From Gigaspora margarita (taxonomy: Eukaryota; Glomeromycota; Glomeromycetes; Diversisporales; Gigasporaceae), in contig WTPW01000633.1 in NCBI GenBank assembly GCA_009809945.1, positions 76,180 through 140,179 of the forward strand: 64,000 nucleotides of DNA, in the 5' to 3' direction. A program made the translations under genes and the position numbers. Of the stretch, positions 1-12,266 are shown one piece after another. The notes under the pieces are model-generated. The model was not told the DNA's origin. It searched no databases and saw nothing but the letters and a program-made list of their open reading frames with translations. How positions within the stretch are numbered: position 1 is the stretch's first letter; each line of letters opens with the position of its first letter.

Positions 1-1010
1 TATTAATCAAAATATTTGTATTTAAGTCATCTATTCTCATTTTAGCAAAATCCTGCAATTTACATAACTAAAAAAATTTGCTTTGTGCATGTTTGTAAAG
101 CTTGGGCATTTTTAGTTAAATTTTAAGTAACATAATCCCTTTTTGCTTAACTACCACTAAAAATTAATAGCCAATAACAATGTAGTATAAGCCTAGTTAA
201 TATGTGATTAATATTGACCAATGTGATTTGATCAAATATTCTTGGAGTGAGTTTGTTAATACCTCTTCCATCTCATGCCATTAACCTAATAATCAACTAA
301 AAACTGTTTTATTTAAGACCATGCACATTACCTGCTAACTCTTTTTCTTTTCAATTTTTTAATTTATTAATTTTTTTTTAGATACCAATTGTACCAGTTG
401 CTCAAATTTGAAATTTATTTTTTTCACTATTCTCATCCATTGTCATCCAATAGGAACTTTAATTTCTTGTAATGGTTTGATAGAATTGGCAGATAAAATA
501 TGACTGCTAATGCAATTTTTTGGTTCATTGTTGTGCAAAATAAAAAATTAACCTTGTATAACCTTTGATGTAAAAATTATTTTTATTAAATTAAATTAAA
601 AAAAAAAAAATAAAAATAAAAAAAATTCAACTGACCAACCTATATTTTCAGATTCCATATTAGAGTTAACACACCTCTATTCAGATTTTATATCTGGATA
701 TATGCTATATCATGTGATATAACATTATCTAGTGTTTTATATCTGGATATAAATAAATCCAAATTTAAATTCATATTTGGATATATACTATGATACATGA
801 TCTACACCTGTATCTGAATCAAATACACTTTTTATATTACAAAATTGACAACCCATATTTCCATTATGTTCGTTACATATTAACTTGCTAATTGCTGGTA
901 TATCTCTATACTATATTGGAACAAAAACATGTAAAACAAAATGTTCTTGCTTCCAGCCATCCCAACATATTATACCATCTAAATATCAATATTATAAAAT
1001 AGTTATAAAT
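1..1010. other. AT-rich DNA, no gene seen
   Basis: No coding frame of note. A-rich run near 595-625. Between about 680 and 795 the motif ATATCTGGATAT or a close variant recurs at least three times, which looks like a small decayed repeat cluster. Confidence 0.5.
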
Positions 1011-1978
1011 TATAGTCAGACCTCTCTATAGTCACACACCATATAGTCATACCTCTATATAAGTACCCAATATTGTGCAACAGACTTAAATATAGTAAAA
1101 AAACCTCCTTTTAGTCACAAATCACCTATAATCACTATCACAAAAAAATTTTAATTTTTTATCAATTTTATACCAGGAACGGAGTGATATGTAATATCAC
1201 GAAGTATATGGTTACTATAGCATTTTTAGTGATGTGCATCCGCAAAATCTCATAACTAATTGGACAATATGCTAAACGCAGTAAAACGTGAAATTCTGCA
1301 CTTATACATCACGGTATGCATCACATATTACTCTATTTATCTATTGTATGAAAATTTTTTAACCAAACATCGCTTTAACAGGTTTTTGTCTCGATTAAAG
1401 TGCATAACGATCACTTATAACAAATAGCTTTTTTTTATTATTGTCTTTCAGAATTGCACTAACTAAATATGTTTGTATGTAGATGTCGATCAAGAAAAAT
1501 TCCATCTAGATATTTTAAAACCTGATTGCTTATAAAATGTGATTGTATATCTGATATCTATGAGCCAGAGCAGCCACCTCAAAGATCACTAATAATTGAC
1601 ATTATTAAGCAATAATTTATTGATTGGATGCTGTGGCAAAAAACTTCGTAATTCCTATTTTGATAAAATAAGATGTATTTATGTATTTAAAATTCGAATA
1701 CACTTATTGGAGGGCTTTCAAAATTAACAAATAAGTTGCATATTTCGAAATGAGTAGAATTTTTTTTAAAATAGCATTTTTACTATGTTAAATTATAAAT
1801 CAGAAAAATAAAATAAAATTCTCTAATTTTACTTTTGTAACCTATTTAGCGAATTTTGGGGGCATTATTTAAAAATTAGTGTGACACATGATATATTTTG
1901 TGGTAATTATAATAGAAACGGATGAAATCCACTTTGTAGATAGGGTAGGGTAAAATCTGCATTTTATGTATACATTAT

Positions 1979-2051
1979 TTGGGCAACAGGGCAAACGATC
2001 ACATACCGCTTTACGGCACGTGTCAGCCAATCATTTGCCCAGTCGAGCCAA
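1979..2051. repeat. Hairpin, about 70 bp
   Basis: Arms TTGG...GGGCAAACGAT and ATCATTTGCCC...CCAA face each other around a loop richer in GC than its surroundings. It could be a very small MITE or the foot of an older one; no target duplication is clear. Confidence 0.35.
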
Positions 2052-2213
2052 TTTACCATTATTCAATAATTTACCCAATAATGGTGTTATCCGACAATTT
2101 ATGATCATGATTGGTATTTAATTCAGGTAAACGTGATTATTTTGTAACACATGAAAAAAATAACATTAAGAAATTTTTTTCATGATCATATGAGTTTGTC
2201 AGATAAATTATTA

Positions 2214-2528
2214 TACCGGCTACTCCAGTAGGTTTGTGAAAATGCACCAATTAGATCTCTTCTAATAAGCGATGCCAATAAGATCTCCAGATCAGGTGTA
2301 ATGCACATTTTTTAAAAAGTGCTGATAACTTATATTTTTGCCTATGAAACTACCTACTGCGCACTAACAAAAAAATCCTTGCATAACTTTGGTATAGAAT
2401 AAGCTTTCCTTCAGTCAACCCTAACATAAGGTTTTATAACTTAAAAATATTGCGCATATTTGTTTGTTTTTGATTAGTGTAAATCATTTGATTGGTGCAT
2501 TTCTCACGGTCCTACTGGGGTACCAGTA
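2214..2528. mobile_element. M-family MITE, 315 bp, TA target
   Basis: Terminal inverted repeats of about 32 bp (left CTACTCCAGTAGG... to GCACCAAT, right the inverse) lie between TA dinucleotides. Inside is GATCAGGTGTAAT, then a CTATGAAACTAC-like block, then AACCCTAAC. The same interior, in the same order, is found in the elements at 58564-58878 and 58982-59330, whose ends differ. No coding capacity. Confidence 0.8.
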
Positions 2529-2678
2529 TGATCACGATCTAATGTAACATGAAAAGTGAGGGGGATGGTTGATGTTCGCTATGCTAATTTTTGAAAAATC
2601 CTTTTTTGGTATGGATAATAGTTTTTGTTTTTACAATTTGGAGGGGTTATGGTAATTTTTACAATACGAGATAATGAT

Positions 2679-4196
2679 TAGAGATGGGAAAAATGTACAT
2701 TTTATAATAAAATGCGCATAAATGCGCATGATATATAAAATGCGCATGATAAAAAAATTTTTTTCAATTTTTATATCTTTATTATTTATAATATATCAAA
2801 ATAAAGATATTACATATTGAAACTAAAATCAGATTTTGCCTATATATATAAATTTTTACAAATTAGCTAATTGCAAACTTCATCGTTGCTTATCTCATAT
2901 AATTTGATATCTGACCCATGGCTCTGCCATGGGAGCTTTGTATAAAACATTAGAACCTTAGTTAAAATCTGTAAATTCGCATTATACAATCTTTATAAAT
3001 ATGCTAAGTTAGTTTGAATTGAATCATCTCAAGAAAACTCTGTTACTGAACATACTATTCTATTAACTACAGTATATGGTTAAGATTTAGTTTGCATTAA
3101 AATTATGATATCATAAAATTCTGCCACAGAATTCACGCTCTATTTCAGTATGGCTGAGCCAGTTTTTATTAGAATTATTATAATTTTTATTATGAGTTTT
3201 TATAAAAAATTCTATTACAAAATTTGTTCGCTATACCAATAATTGCAATATATAGTGGGTTAGTTTAAGCTAACTATAAAAAGTTTGTTACAAAGCTCAT
3301 TACTCCAATAACTGATAGTATGCAGCTTAGTTTTATTAGTGAATGCCAATTTTTAAAATAAGTGTTGCAAAGAGAAATCCTTATATTGCTATATTAGTTT
3401 TAACACATTGATCACCTTTTGAACATAACCGTAATTTTATTGTTTGTCGACATAAAACTATGAGTTACTGAGAAAATTAGTTGATTATCAGTTAATCTTG
3501 ATGGCAAAATTTCTGACCAAAAATTCTAGAAATCAATCATCTAAATATTTGGCTGAATGTAACTTTGTTTGATATTCGCTAATATATTCACTATTTTTTT
3601 ATTAATCATATGTTTTATATATAGCAGAGCATTTGTCGTGTGCTTGCACTTGTTCTTGCACTTGCACTTATTCTTGAACTTGAGACCGTTATGCAAAATG
3701 GTTCAAATTCATGAACTTTTTTAGCCCAAAATAGTTTGCAAATATTAGACAATCAAACAATAAAAGTAAATTTGGAAAATTCACGTTCACAATTTTGTAT
3801 TGTTTTAGGGCGTTAATGAGGGCATTAAAAATTACTCAAATTTTATAACAATTACTCGACCATGATAATCTGTTATGGGTCTTACGACTGGATTTATAGT
3901 TTGTCTATTCCCTAACCAAGAATCTGTAAATAGTCATAATCATCTTACGTATTTCTGTTAGTTTTCCTATATTTAGGTCACATTTTTTGGATACGACCAA
4001 TCAAAAATGTTAAAGCGAACAGGTCCAGAATTGAAGTATATAGATAGATTAGAATGTTAATTATACTTATTTTATATTTAATTTTTCTATATAAAATTTT
4101 GATAGGATAAAGTGCGCATGATTCAGAAACATGCGCATTAATGCACATTCATATGCATAATTGAGGAATCATGCACATGCATGAAACCCATCTCTA
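2679..4196. mobile_element. Non-autonomous hAT-like element, TAGAGATGGG ends
   Basis: Short inverted ends TAGAGATGGG / CCCATCTCTA enclose 1.5 kb. Clusters of ATGCGCAT and close variants occur just inside both ends (2709-2748 and 4117-4175), as subterminal transposase-binding repeats do in hAT elements. The flanks ATAATGAT and ATGAAAAT agree at five of eight positions, a weak trace of an 8-bp duplication. The interior has no open frame. Segment 3380-3840 matches about 30990-32150. Confidence 0.65.
2915..2933. repeat. Perfect 8-bp stem hairpin
   Basis: CCCATGGC, three-base loop, GCCATGGG. It lies inside the hAT-like element; role unknown. Confidence 0.5.
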
Positions 4197-4283
4197 ATGA
4201 AAATACATGAATACGTAAACGATGGTGTGAGAAATATATACATTAATATATTGTAATTAGTTGGTAGTATGAGATGGTTTTTT

Positions 4284-4765
4284 TTTTAGCATTGCTTATT
4301 TATGCATATGTGATCTGATTTTGATAATTCTATATCGAGTAATAATAAAATACTTACTTTTACCATGCTATATAAAACTGGTTAAGTTCTAGCATTCTAA
4401 TAAAGGAGTTACGTAATCAATTTTTGATAATTTTTGATTGTTATCGGTCATCGATGTTTGGAAAAAGAAAAGAAAGAATGATTATATCATTTTACATATT
4501 TATAGATATTGAGTAATTTTTTGGTAAATTCTTTAATTATATGATTAAAAAATTTATGTTGCACATATTATAAATTAGTATTGCTTACATATCTGATTTT
4601 GAAATATTATTCTATATCGAGTAATACGACATACAAAACTGTTTAAATTCTTGCATTCTAATAAGAGAGTTGCATAAACAATATTTGATAATTTTCAATT
4701 GTTATTAGTCATCTATACCAATAAATGTTTTTGGAGAAAAAAAAAATAAAGAAAGAATGATTTAT
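4284..4765. repeat. Diverged tandem duplication, unit about 290 bp
   Basis: Block 4284-4484 recurs at about 4572-4765 in the same order: an AGTATTGCTTA-like start, TCTATATCGAGTAAT, CTTGCATTCTAATAA, TTTGATAATTTT, then an AAAGAAAGAATGATT-like end. The copies differ by many substitutions and small gaps, so the duplication is old. Confidence 0.7.
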
Positions 4766-4787
4766 GATCCATAAATAATAATAAAAA

Positions 4788-4900
4788 TACCGTATAATCA
4801 TAAATAACTCAGTGGGGTGTGGCTTCGAATTTGTTGCCTAAATTAACTTAAATCAGGCTGAAATTTGCAATAATTCCCTAAGCATTATTTCGCAATTATA
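4788..4900. mobile_element. Small TIR MITE, about 113 bp, TACCGTAT type
   Basis: Left end TACCGTATAATCATAAATAA and right end the inverse of TATAATTGCGAAATAATG, each at TA. In the middle is a palindrome around GCCTAAATTAACTTAAAT. It is a diverged relative of the 119-bp element at 33533-33651. Confidence 0.6.
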
Positions 4901-5527
4901 TAGCAAATATAAAATAAAAAAATATTTAAAATAAAATAAGTTAAAATAAATAAATAATTTTTTAAACAAATTAAAAATAAAAATTAAAAAAATAATTTAA
5001 AAAATACAGCGAGAAAAAAAAATAAATAATATAAAAAAACAGCGAGAAAAAAAATAAATAATAAAAAATAAAGCTAATATTTTAGTTTCTACTTGGTTGT
5101 CCTCTCATATATTTTATTTCAGTTTATTAGATGAAATGATACAACAAAAACTGCTTAAAAAAGAGCTTCTGAAATGATTTTTTTTTGATCCTAAAAAGCT
5201 AGAGAACTATTATTAACAAGTAAGAAGAAATAATACATTTATAAAAATAATTATTACAAACCAATTATTCAATTCAATACTTTTTTATATTAATTAAAGC
5301 CATCCAGTCAGTGATTTATTTCATTTAATGAGGACAAAATTTGTATTCAACCAATAAACCCAAAATTCCGATCTGTGATCACTGCCTGATCACTAGATAA
5401 CAAGAATTTTGCTTGTAAAAAGTGTATATATGAAATTCTTTTTCTTAGATGAATGCATTATACTTGTTATTTATTTATTTTTGACTCTTTCTTTTATAAG
5501 AAGAACGTGATGTTAACTACTGAACCA

Positions 5528-5640
5528 AATTTATCTGACTAATTAGCAACTCAACTTGAATAAATTTATCTGACTAATTAGTAACTCAACTTGAATAAAT
5601 TTATCTGACTAATTAGCACTAAACTTGAATAAATTTAACT
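5528..5640. repeat. Minisatellite, 35-bp unit, about three copies
   Basis: AATTTATCTGACTAATTAGC plus ACTCAACTTGAATA repeats head to tail, the last copy slightly shortened. Units are nearly identical, so the expansion is recent compared with its surroundings. Confidence 0.85.
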
Positions 5641-6764
5641 TGATATCAATTTATTATAATATATTTACTACATTAAAAATAGTTTATCATTTTATATGAT
5701 CGTTTCATTTACTCCCCTCCTCTTTCAAGAGTCCTGGAAAGATGTTAACCGAAAAATTAACTTGACATTATTCAACCAGTATTCCTAGATGTTATTTAGC
5801 ATTTATTTAATTCATCATCTGTTTCTGGTTTAGTGCAATTGCATCGTGCAGCTACTTATTAATAAAAACCCTCTTTATAGTCACCGATTTTGACCAAATA
5901 AGGATTAAAAAATCTGATTGGCCAATTTTCTATTAAAAATTCTTAAAGGTTTGACAGCAAATAACTTTGATGCAACAGTCAGATTTAAATGAAACAACCA
6001 CCAAAATGTTTGTCTCGATGAGACGATTATAATGAGCTCAAAAATGTTAAAATCCAATCACAGGCTCCTGTGATTATTAAGAATTTGTGTCACTTTACAT
6101 ATTTAATAATTGATTAAATTGAAATATCTAGGCAAAAAATCCTTAATGATTTTAGCATTTTGTAACTAGATTTGACAATTTTATACTCTTTAGAAAACAC
6201 TCTAGTGGTCATTTTATCCAAATTGGGCCACTGGATCAAAAGTTATTCATTATCAAATATTTTAAAATTTTTAATAGTATTTCAAATATGCGCAAATATA
6301 TTACTAATGATCTTTGGTCATGTGACTATAACAAAGTATTTTATTTATAGTCACACCTCTATACAATCACCAAAATAGGGCACAACCAACTTGTGATTAT
6401 AGAGAGGTCTGACTGTAATAATTATAATTAAATTTATTTAATATTTAATATTTAAGATAAGTACCTTCAAGTTTTTTTAACTCATTAATAATAGATTGTA
6501 TAAAGCTATTAAAGTTGTTTGGACATTTAGGACCAGGAATTATTGTTGCAATTAATAAATTTTCTTGGTTAATACAATTTTTTGGTGAATTATATTATTA
6601 ATAAACATAAATATCCAATTATCATAATGTTGTTGCTGGAATATTTGGTACCCATCTAAGCTTCCAGTAAGTACTATATCTCATTCATCTTTTATTAAAT
6701 GCTTATTTAATAAGCTTTTATATAATTGAACACTATAAATATCCCCAAACTTGTTAGTATTAAG

Positions 6765-6985
6765 TACCATATCCTATCATAAATAAGCACTCTCTTTTTG
6801 AAATTTTAAACTCAAATAACTTAAAAATTATCTAACCAAACTCAATAAAATTTTTTTAAAATTAAATTTTATAAATCTATAAAATTTAAATAAATAAATT
6901 TTTATTAAGTTTTATTAAATAATTTTCAAGTTATTTGAGTATAAAATTTCAAAAAAAGGGTACTTATTCATAATAGGATACAGTA
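6765..6985. mobile_element. Palindromic MITE, 221 bp, TA target
   Basis: Inverted arms of about 75 bp (left CCATATCCTATCATAAATAA..., right the inverse ending ATAGGATACAG) flanked by TA. The arms include CTCAAATAACTT and nearly meet in the centre, so the whole element can fold on itself. The flanks 6418-6764 and 6986-7162 hold no recognisable gene. Confidence 0.75.
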
Positions 6986-7780
6986 TATAATTTGATCAAT
7001 ATCTAAAAGTTTTTAATTGTTCAGAACCTGCATATTGAAATTTTAATCAAGGAGTTATTGAATAATAAGCAGCTAGTTTGTAAGCAATATCTTTTTTTGA
7101 AATCAGTTAGACAAACAAATAGGGCTTTGTGTTGTTTCTACATATTCTCCAGTAAATATTACTGTTGCACTCAAACCACCTCTAAATGGGTTCAGTGAAA
7201 CTGAGGGTTAAAATAATTGAAAGCCTCACATTTTTAGTAGATTAAATGTGAGCTTGTATAGAGGTTTTGATGTAATTTGCTTTTACGAAAGAGGCTGACG
7301 GCTAACATATATGAAGATACAGATAGTTGTATAAGTTTATCAATAAAACTATACTAACACAAGGTTAACTTTTGCTAATGTGAAAACCATCACAGTAATT
7401 ACGTGACCAAGATCATTAAATCACTTAATGATTACAAATAATTATACACGTGTATGAAGACACGAGTATCAGATTTAATTAGCATATGAAGACACTAATA
7501 CTTTATTTAATTGTGAGTTGTAGAGAACTATCTAACGAACTCTCAATTTTCCAGTAGGAATATCAGTGATATTTATACAGTTGTCCTCCCATATAATCAC
7601 CTCCCATATAATCACAACCTCTATATAATCACATGATTTTATGTGGTTGTTTTTTTTAATATTAAAAATACCTTTATATAGTCACATTAATAGTATAGTC
7701 ACTATCACATTTTATAAGAAATTTTTTAAACGCATTTATTAAGAAAATTACTTCTTTAAAATCACATTTTTTATTGAACA

Positions 7781-9098
7781 TAGTGCTCCTACAGACCGGA
7801 CCTGAACCAGACTGTAGTCAAGTCTGAGTCTAAGACTTTTTTTATATTTAGACTTTTTATAAAGTCTGAGTTTGGTTCGGATCTGGTCCAAAGTCTGCAA
7901 ACTGGTTTGAGTCTAAATATATTTAATGTATTTTTTTGTGCTGAACAAGTTTATTTAGTGCATGTAGTTGGAATTAATTAGTAAAATTTTGCGAATNNNN
8001 NNNNNNNNNNNNNNNNNNNNNNNNNNNNNNNNNNNNNNNNNNNNNNNNNNNNNNNNNNNNNNNNNNNNNNNNNNNNNNNNNNNNNNNNNNNNNNNNNNNN
8101 NNNNNNNNNNNNNNNNNNNNNNNNNNNNNNNNNNNNNNNNNNNNNNNNNNNNNNNNNNNNNNNNNNNNNNNNNNNNNNNNNNNNNNNNNNNNNNNNNNNN
8201 NNNNNNNNNNNNNNNNNNNNNNNNNNNNNNNNNNNNNNNNNNNNNNNNNNNNNNNNNNNNNNNNNNNNNNNNNNNNNNNNNNNNNNNNNNNNNNNNNNNN
8301 NNNNNNNNNNNNNNNNNNNNNNNNNNNNNNNNNNNNNNNNNNNNNNNNNNNNNNNNNNNNNNNNNNNNNNNNNNNNNNNNNNNNNNNNNNNNNNNNNNNN
8401 NNNNNNNNNNNNNNNNNNNNNNNNNNNNNNNNNNNNNNNNNNNNNNNNNNNNNNNNNNNNNNNNNNNNNNNNNNNNNNNNNNNNNNNNNNNNNNNNNNNN
8501 NNNNNNNNNNNNNNNNNNNNNNNNNNNNNNNNNNNNNNNNNNNNNNNNNNNNNNNNNNNNNNNNNNNNNNNNNNNNNNNNNNNNNNNNNNNNNNNNNNNN
8601 NNNNNNNNNNNNNNNNNNNNNNNNNNNNNNNNNNNNNNNNNNNNNNNNNNNNNNNNNNNNNNNNNNNNNNNNNNNNNNNNNNNNNNNNNNNNNNNNNNNN
8701 NNNNNNNNNNNNNNNNNNNNNNNNNNNNNNNNNNNNNNNNNNNNNNNNNNNNNNNNNNNNNNNNNNNNNNNNNNNNNNNNNNNNNNNNNNNNNNNNNNNN
8801 NNNNNNNNNNNNNNNNNNNNNNNNNNNNNNNNNNNNNNNNNNNNNNNNNNNNNNNNNNNNNNNNNNNNNNNNNNNNNNNNNNNNNNNNNNNNNNNNNNNN
8901 NNNNNNNNNNNNNNNNNNNNNNNNNNNNNNNNNNNNNNNNNNNNNNNNNNNNNNNNNNNNNNNNNNNNNNATTCGCAAAATTTTACTAATTAATTCCAAC
9001 TACATGCACTAAGTAAACTTGTTCAGCACCAAAAAATACATATAAATATATTTGACTTAGACCAGTCTGCAGTCTTCGGACTATGTCTATGAACACTA
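7781..9098. mobile_element. hAT-like hairpin-array element (TAGTGCTCCTA family), gapped
   Basis: The left end TAGTGCTCCTACAGACCGGA is followed by GTCTGAGT-type repeats and the module GTGCTGAACAAGTTTATTTA. The right side shows the inverse module, ACTTGTTCAGCACC, then GTCTGCAGTC-type repeats and a decayed end AACACTA. The middle is a run of N. It matches the copies at 36215-38049 and 49272-51074. The flanking 8-mers do not match well, so the target duplication has eroded or the right end is damaged. Confidence 0.75.
7997..8970. other. Assembly gap (974 N)
   Basis: The bases on each side, GTAAAATTTTGCGAAT and ATTCGCAAAATTTTAC, are exact inverses. The gap therefore sits inside the palindromic array, which probably defeated assembly. 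Frames crossing it are not real. Confidence 0.95.
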
Positions 9099-9540
9099 TT
9101 AAAAATTAAATATAAATTTTTTTATTTACTTCTTTAAAATCACATTATATATTTTATTTTATAGTATGTGATTATATAGAAGTAATTCTATTCAGTCACA
9201 TCTCTATACAATCACCAAAAACCCTCAGATAAAGTAGGTGATTATATGGGAGGATGACTGTACATGATTGAATATATAAAAATAATGATCATATCTATCA
9301 GCTATAATGGATCGATTCTATCGATTAATTATGTTTGATCTAATTTAACTGATAGTTATGATCGATCCACTAATTATAAAATAAATAAAATAAAAATATA
9401 AATATTAATATTAATAGATTTATTAGATCTATTAGATATTTTAGATTCTTTAGAATCTTTATATTTGTGTTATGTTAATATAATCACGTGTATAATAGTC
9501 ATTTGTCAACATGTGACTAATAGCCATATTGGGTATAACA

Positions 9541-10294
9541 CTCCTCTTGCCTTATTTACAAGCACCTGTGAGTAACAACTTTAGGAACTAATTCCTTCAA
9601 GATAATATTTACCAATTATTAGTAAATTATTCCCCTATAAGAAGGGCAAAATTTTCAGCACTAAGCTGATCAATCATCATCAAGTTTAACATACTAGTGC
9701 AGTATATAGCTTCTATTCTATATGTACTAAACAAATCATATACTCGAATCGATACTCTTTTATAGTAATCTGAAATACTTTGAGTAGCTAGAAGTCTTTC
9801 AGCTAGTGACGGTGCTCCTTGCAAGAGTTCATCTAAGTAGTATGCATAAATTAGAAGTTTCTTTTGACGACTTCTATAATGGGCTGATTGTATAAGTTTC
9901 TGACAAGTTTTTTCAATCTTTTCTTGAAATAGATCATATGGCGAGTATGGAATAGGGTCGATAGTAACATCAGCGGGTTGAGTATTGTTGAGCTCAAGTG
10001 TGACTACTTGAACTAGAGGATCTATCTTAAACAGTACTAGTTCTTGTTAAACTGTTTCATTTTAATTTCTTGACTCATTGGCACGTGTAGTACCGCTTTA
10101 ACAATAGGGCATTAATAGGTGTCTCTAGAATCATGCCATTGTGTGTTTTTAGCTAATATACATCTTGTGCAACCCTTTTATGTATCATGTAGGGTCCTTT
10201 CCATTTAGGGAGTAATTTTCTAGACAGACTTTTCCCTTGTGTAGCATTATATAAAAGCACTTGATCATTTTTAGCAAACAATCGTTTGACCATT
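9541..10294 (-). pseudogene. Gypsy pol C-terminal region, beyond integrase
   Basis: Minus-strand coding remnant between the integrase and the 3' LTR. A stretch at 9627-9824 is hydrophilic and helical-looking, with no named motif. In gypsy elements this place holds the integrase C-terminal tail or an extra domain. The purine tract that primes plus-strand synthesis lies at its end, next to 9540. Part of a broken element. Confidence 0.5.
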
Positions 10295-11110
10295 TTATGT
10301 TTTATGCTTTTTATCCCAATAAAATTTTTGATGATTTTGGGATTTTGTAATATTTATCTTTGCTTGTTCTCTTATTTTAGGTAACTCTTCTACAACTGTA
10401 TAAAGGCAAGTCAAAATATTTTCTTCAAGTACCTCCGGTTGAAAAATCAGTAAATGAGCTTCACAACCATATGTGAGCATGAATGGGGTAAGTTTAGTGG
10501 TCAACTGCTTAGCAGTCAGATATGCAAATAGTACTGATAGTATTAACAGATCCCATTGATCTTTTTGGTTTAATTTAGCCAATAATTCGCACATCGTTCT
10601 ATTAAATTTCTCTATCAGACCATTGGTTTGGGGATGATATAGGGTTGACAACACATGTTGAATTCGGAATTTTTGTACAATGCCTTGTACCATTGCATTG
10701 TTGAAATGTGTACCTCTATCGGTTAGAATGTATGTGGGACATCCATGTCTGCAGATAATTTCTTCATATATGAAGTTAACGGTACTGCTTGCATCTGCAG
10801 TGGATATAGCACGAGCTTCAGGCCACTTAGTTTAATAATCTGTGACTACAATAATATATTTGTTTCCTTTGTTTGTAATAGGTAATGGTCCTATGTAGTC
10901 AATGCCAATTCGGTGAAATAGGGCTTCCATGGGTATCGGCTATAACGGTCTGGGTATATGATATTTTCCTCTCTTTTGACAGATATTGCAAGACTTAATA
11001 TAGCTTTGTACGAATTCGTATATTTGGGGCCAGTAATATTGAGTTTTTATTTTTTCAATTACTTTTTCAGTACCAAGATGGGCTCCTGTTGGATGGTGAT
11101 ATAGTAAGTA
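10295..11110 (-). pseudogene. Gypsy integrase remnant
   Basis: The minus-strand translation shows the zinc-binding region around 10985-11110 (including HHPTGAHLG and a following Cys pair) and then the catalytic core. The core includes RIGIDYIGPLP near 10880, DRGTHFNN near 10700 and YHPQTNGLIEKFNRT near 10610-10655, all typical of Ty3/gypsy integrases of the DDE class. The enzyme joins retrotransposon cDNA to the host chromosome. It comes last in pol, as expected. Fossil with several breaks. Confidence 0.85.
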
Positions 11111-11799
11111 TAAAATTGGTCAATTTTGTGGATTTGTATAACTCTTATTAATTGATTGTTATTAAATCCTCTTTTGTATAATTGTCTGTTTAGGATAATA
11201 AAATTTTTGCTTTGTGATACAATTCTTCTTTAAGTCCAGAGTGTGATATCAGGAGGAAATTGGGTGGTTTTGAGGTATAATTTAAGTTGATTATATTCCG
11301 TTAGTTCTATTTTTCTTTATTAAAATTTGATTATCAAGTTATGAATGATTACAATTTTAGTAGTGACGGTTACGGATTAATTAAGTTAGGTAGTAGGATT
11401 AACAGTCTTCTACCAAACACAATTACATAAATATCAGTTGGAATAATTATTGAATTCAGCAAAGTAAGACATGGATGGAGTTTCTAATGCTGATAGCTAC
11501 CACGGTTGATGGATCAATTCCACTGGGTATTGCTTTTTATTATCTTCTTGTAAAGTTACTTCTTTTGTTACTGATATTGATTCCCGAACTTCACAAGTAC
11601 TAATCATTAATAGTTCTACAGGTCCTTCAATCGACTCATCTATTGGATCTCCCTCACAGTCACTTGACAATGTTTCTTCATTGGCAGAAATATTATTGTC
11701 TTCGTACATTCTTGACACTACATCTACATTCCAATGCACTTTTCCAGATTGGTGAATAACTGAGAAGATATAAGGCTCTAATCTAATTATTCATTGCAC

Positions 11800-12200
11800 T
11801 CTCACTCCTTTTAATTTGCTAGTCCACAGCCATTTTAAAGCAGCAAGATCCGTGACTAGATAAAAGTGTTTATTTCCTAAATATTGATAAAAATATTCAA
11901 CAGCCCATACAACTGACAAACATTCTAATTCCATGGCGGAATAATTTTTTTAGCCCTATTTGTACTTCAGCTTGCATATGAAACTACATACTCTCTCTTT
12001 TGATCATCAAATTGGGCTAATACTGCGCCTAATCCAGAGGTTGAAGCATCTGTATATATATAAAATAGCCAATTGAAATCTGGCTGTTGTAATATCAGAG
12101 CAGATATAAGATGATTTTTTAACCTTCTAAACGCATTTTCTATTTGTTTAGTTCAATTATAAGGTTCACCCTTCTTTAATAACTAATTTATAGGTCGGGC
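11800..12200 (-). pseudogene. Gypsy RNase H remnant
   Basis: Between RT and integrase the minus strand encodes pieces typical of gypsy RNase H: a tract like CLSVVWAVEYFYQYLGNKHF near 11865-11930, followed by LVTDLAALKWLW. The domain removes RNA from the RNA:DNA hybrid in reverse transcription. The 11120-11790 stretch between it and the integrase holds an acidic, low-similarity tract (11497-11739) that I cannot name. Broken copy. Confidence 0.75.
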
Positions 12201-12266
12201 TATTTTGGAGAAATTCTTGATAAACTTCCTATAATACAAGACAAGTCCTAGAAACTCTCAGATCTG

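Larger units (their letters stand above)
1172..5860. repeat. Composite repeat block inserted in the P1 MITE
   Basis: This is the DNA that separates the two P1 halves. Its left edge reads ACCAGGAACGGAGTGATAT and its right edge contains a diverged inverted version of the same core (CTGTTTCTGGTTTAG) followed by GTGCAGCTACTTATTA. Related edges occur at 32527-32551 and 45216-45260. Segment 1330-1440 matches about 30780-30860 in reverse. The class is unknown and the exact ends and target duplication are unclear. It also holds the separate elements listed between 2214 and 5640. The parts at 1441-2213 and 4901-5527 show no gene. Confidence 0.5.
1013..6415. mobile_element. P1 MITE (pogo/Tc1-mariner-like), split by a large insert
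   Basis: The left end reads TAGTCAGACCTCTCTATAG and the right end is its inverted match ending in GGTCTGACTG, each next to TA (1011-1012 and 6416-6417). Tc1/mariner and pogo elements duplicate TA and pogo-type ends usually begin CAGT, so this class is likely. The left 160 bp (1013-1171) and right 555 bp (5861-6415) together match, in reverse order, the whole 729-bp copy at 31188-31916. The original element was therefore about 0.72 kb and non-coding, and the middle 4.7 kb came in later. Confidence 0.8.
7578..9260. mobile_element. P2 MITE (pogo/Tc1-mariner-like) inside the LTR
   Basis: Starts CAGTTGTCCTCCCATATAAT and ends with the inverse, flanked by TA. The right LTR has the unbroken target (TTATACATGATTG), which proves an insertion at TA. 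Subterminal copies of TATAATCAC recur at both ends. It is non-coding and was later entered by a hAT-like element. A left-end relative lies at 58249-58450. Confidence 0.88.
7163..9540 (-). repeat. Left (3') LTR, split by a P2 MITE
   Basis: The LTR starts TGTTGCACTC and ends GTATAACA, forming the usual TG...CA ends. Parts 7163-7577 and 9261-9540 align with the right LTR; the DNA between is the P2 element. Without the insert its length is about 690 bp, equal to the other LTR. Confidence 0.9.

Noticed and set aside
5528-5640. CRISPR-like array
   Set aside because: The 35-bp units are directly adjacent with no unique spacers, and the genome is eukaryotic.
6172-6378. 68-codon frame with a hydrophobic stretch
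   Set aside because: It lies within the P1 MITE; the other P1 copy has no matching frame.
7968-8999. Long open frames on both strands
   Set aside because: They span 974 Ns; only the palindromic edges are real sequence.
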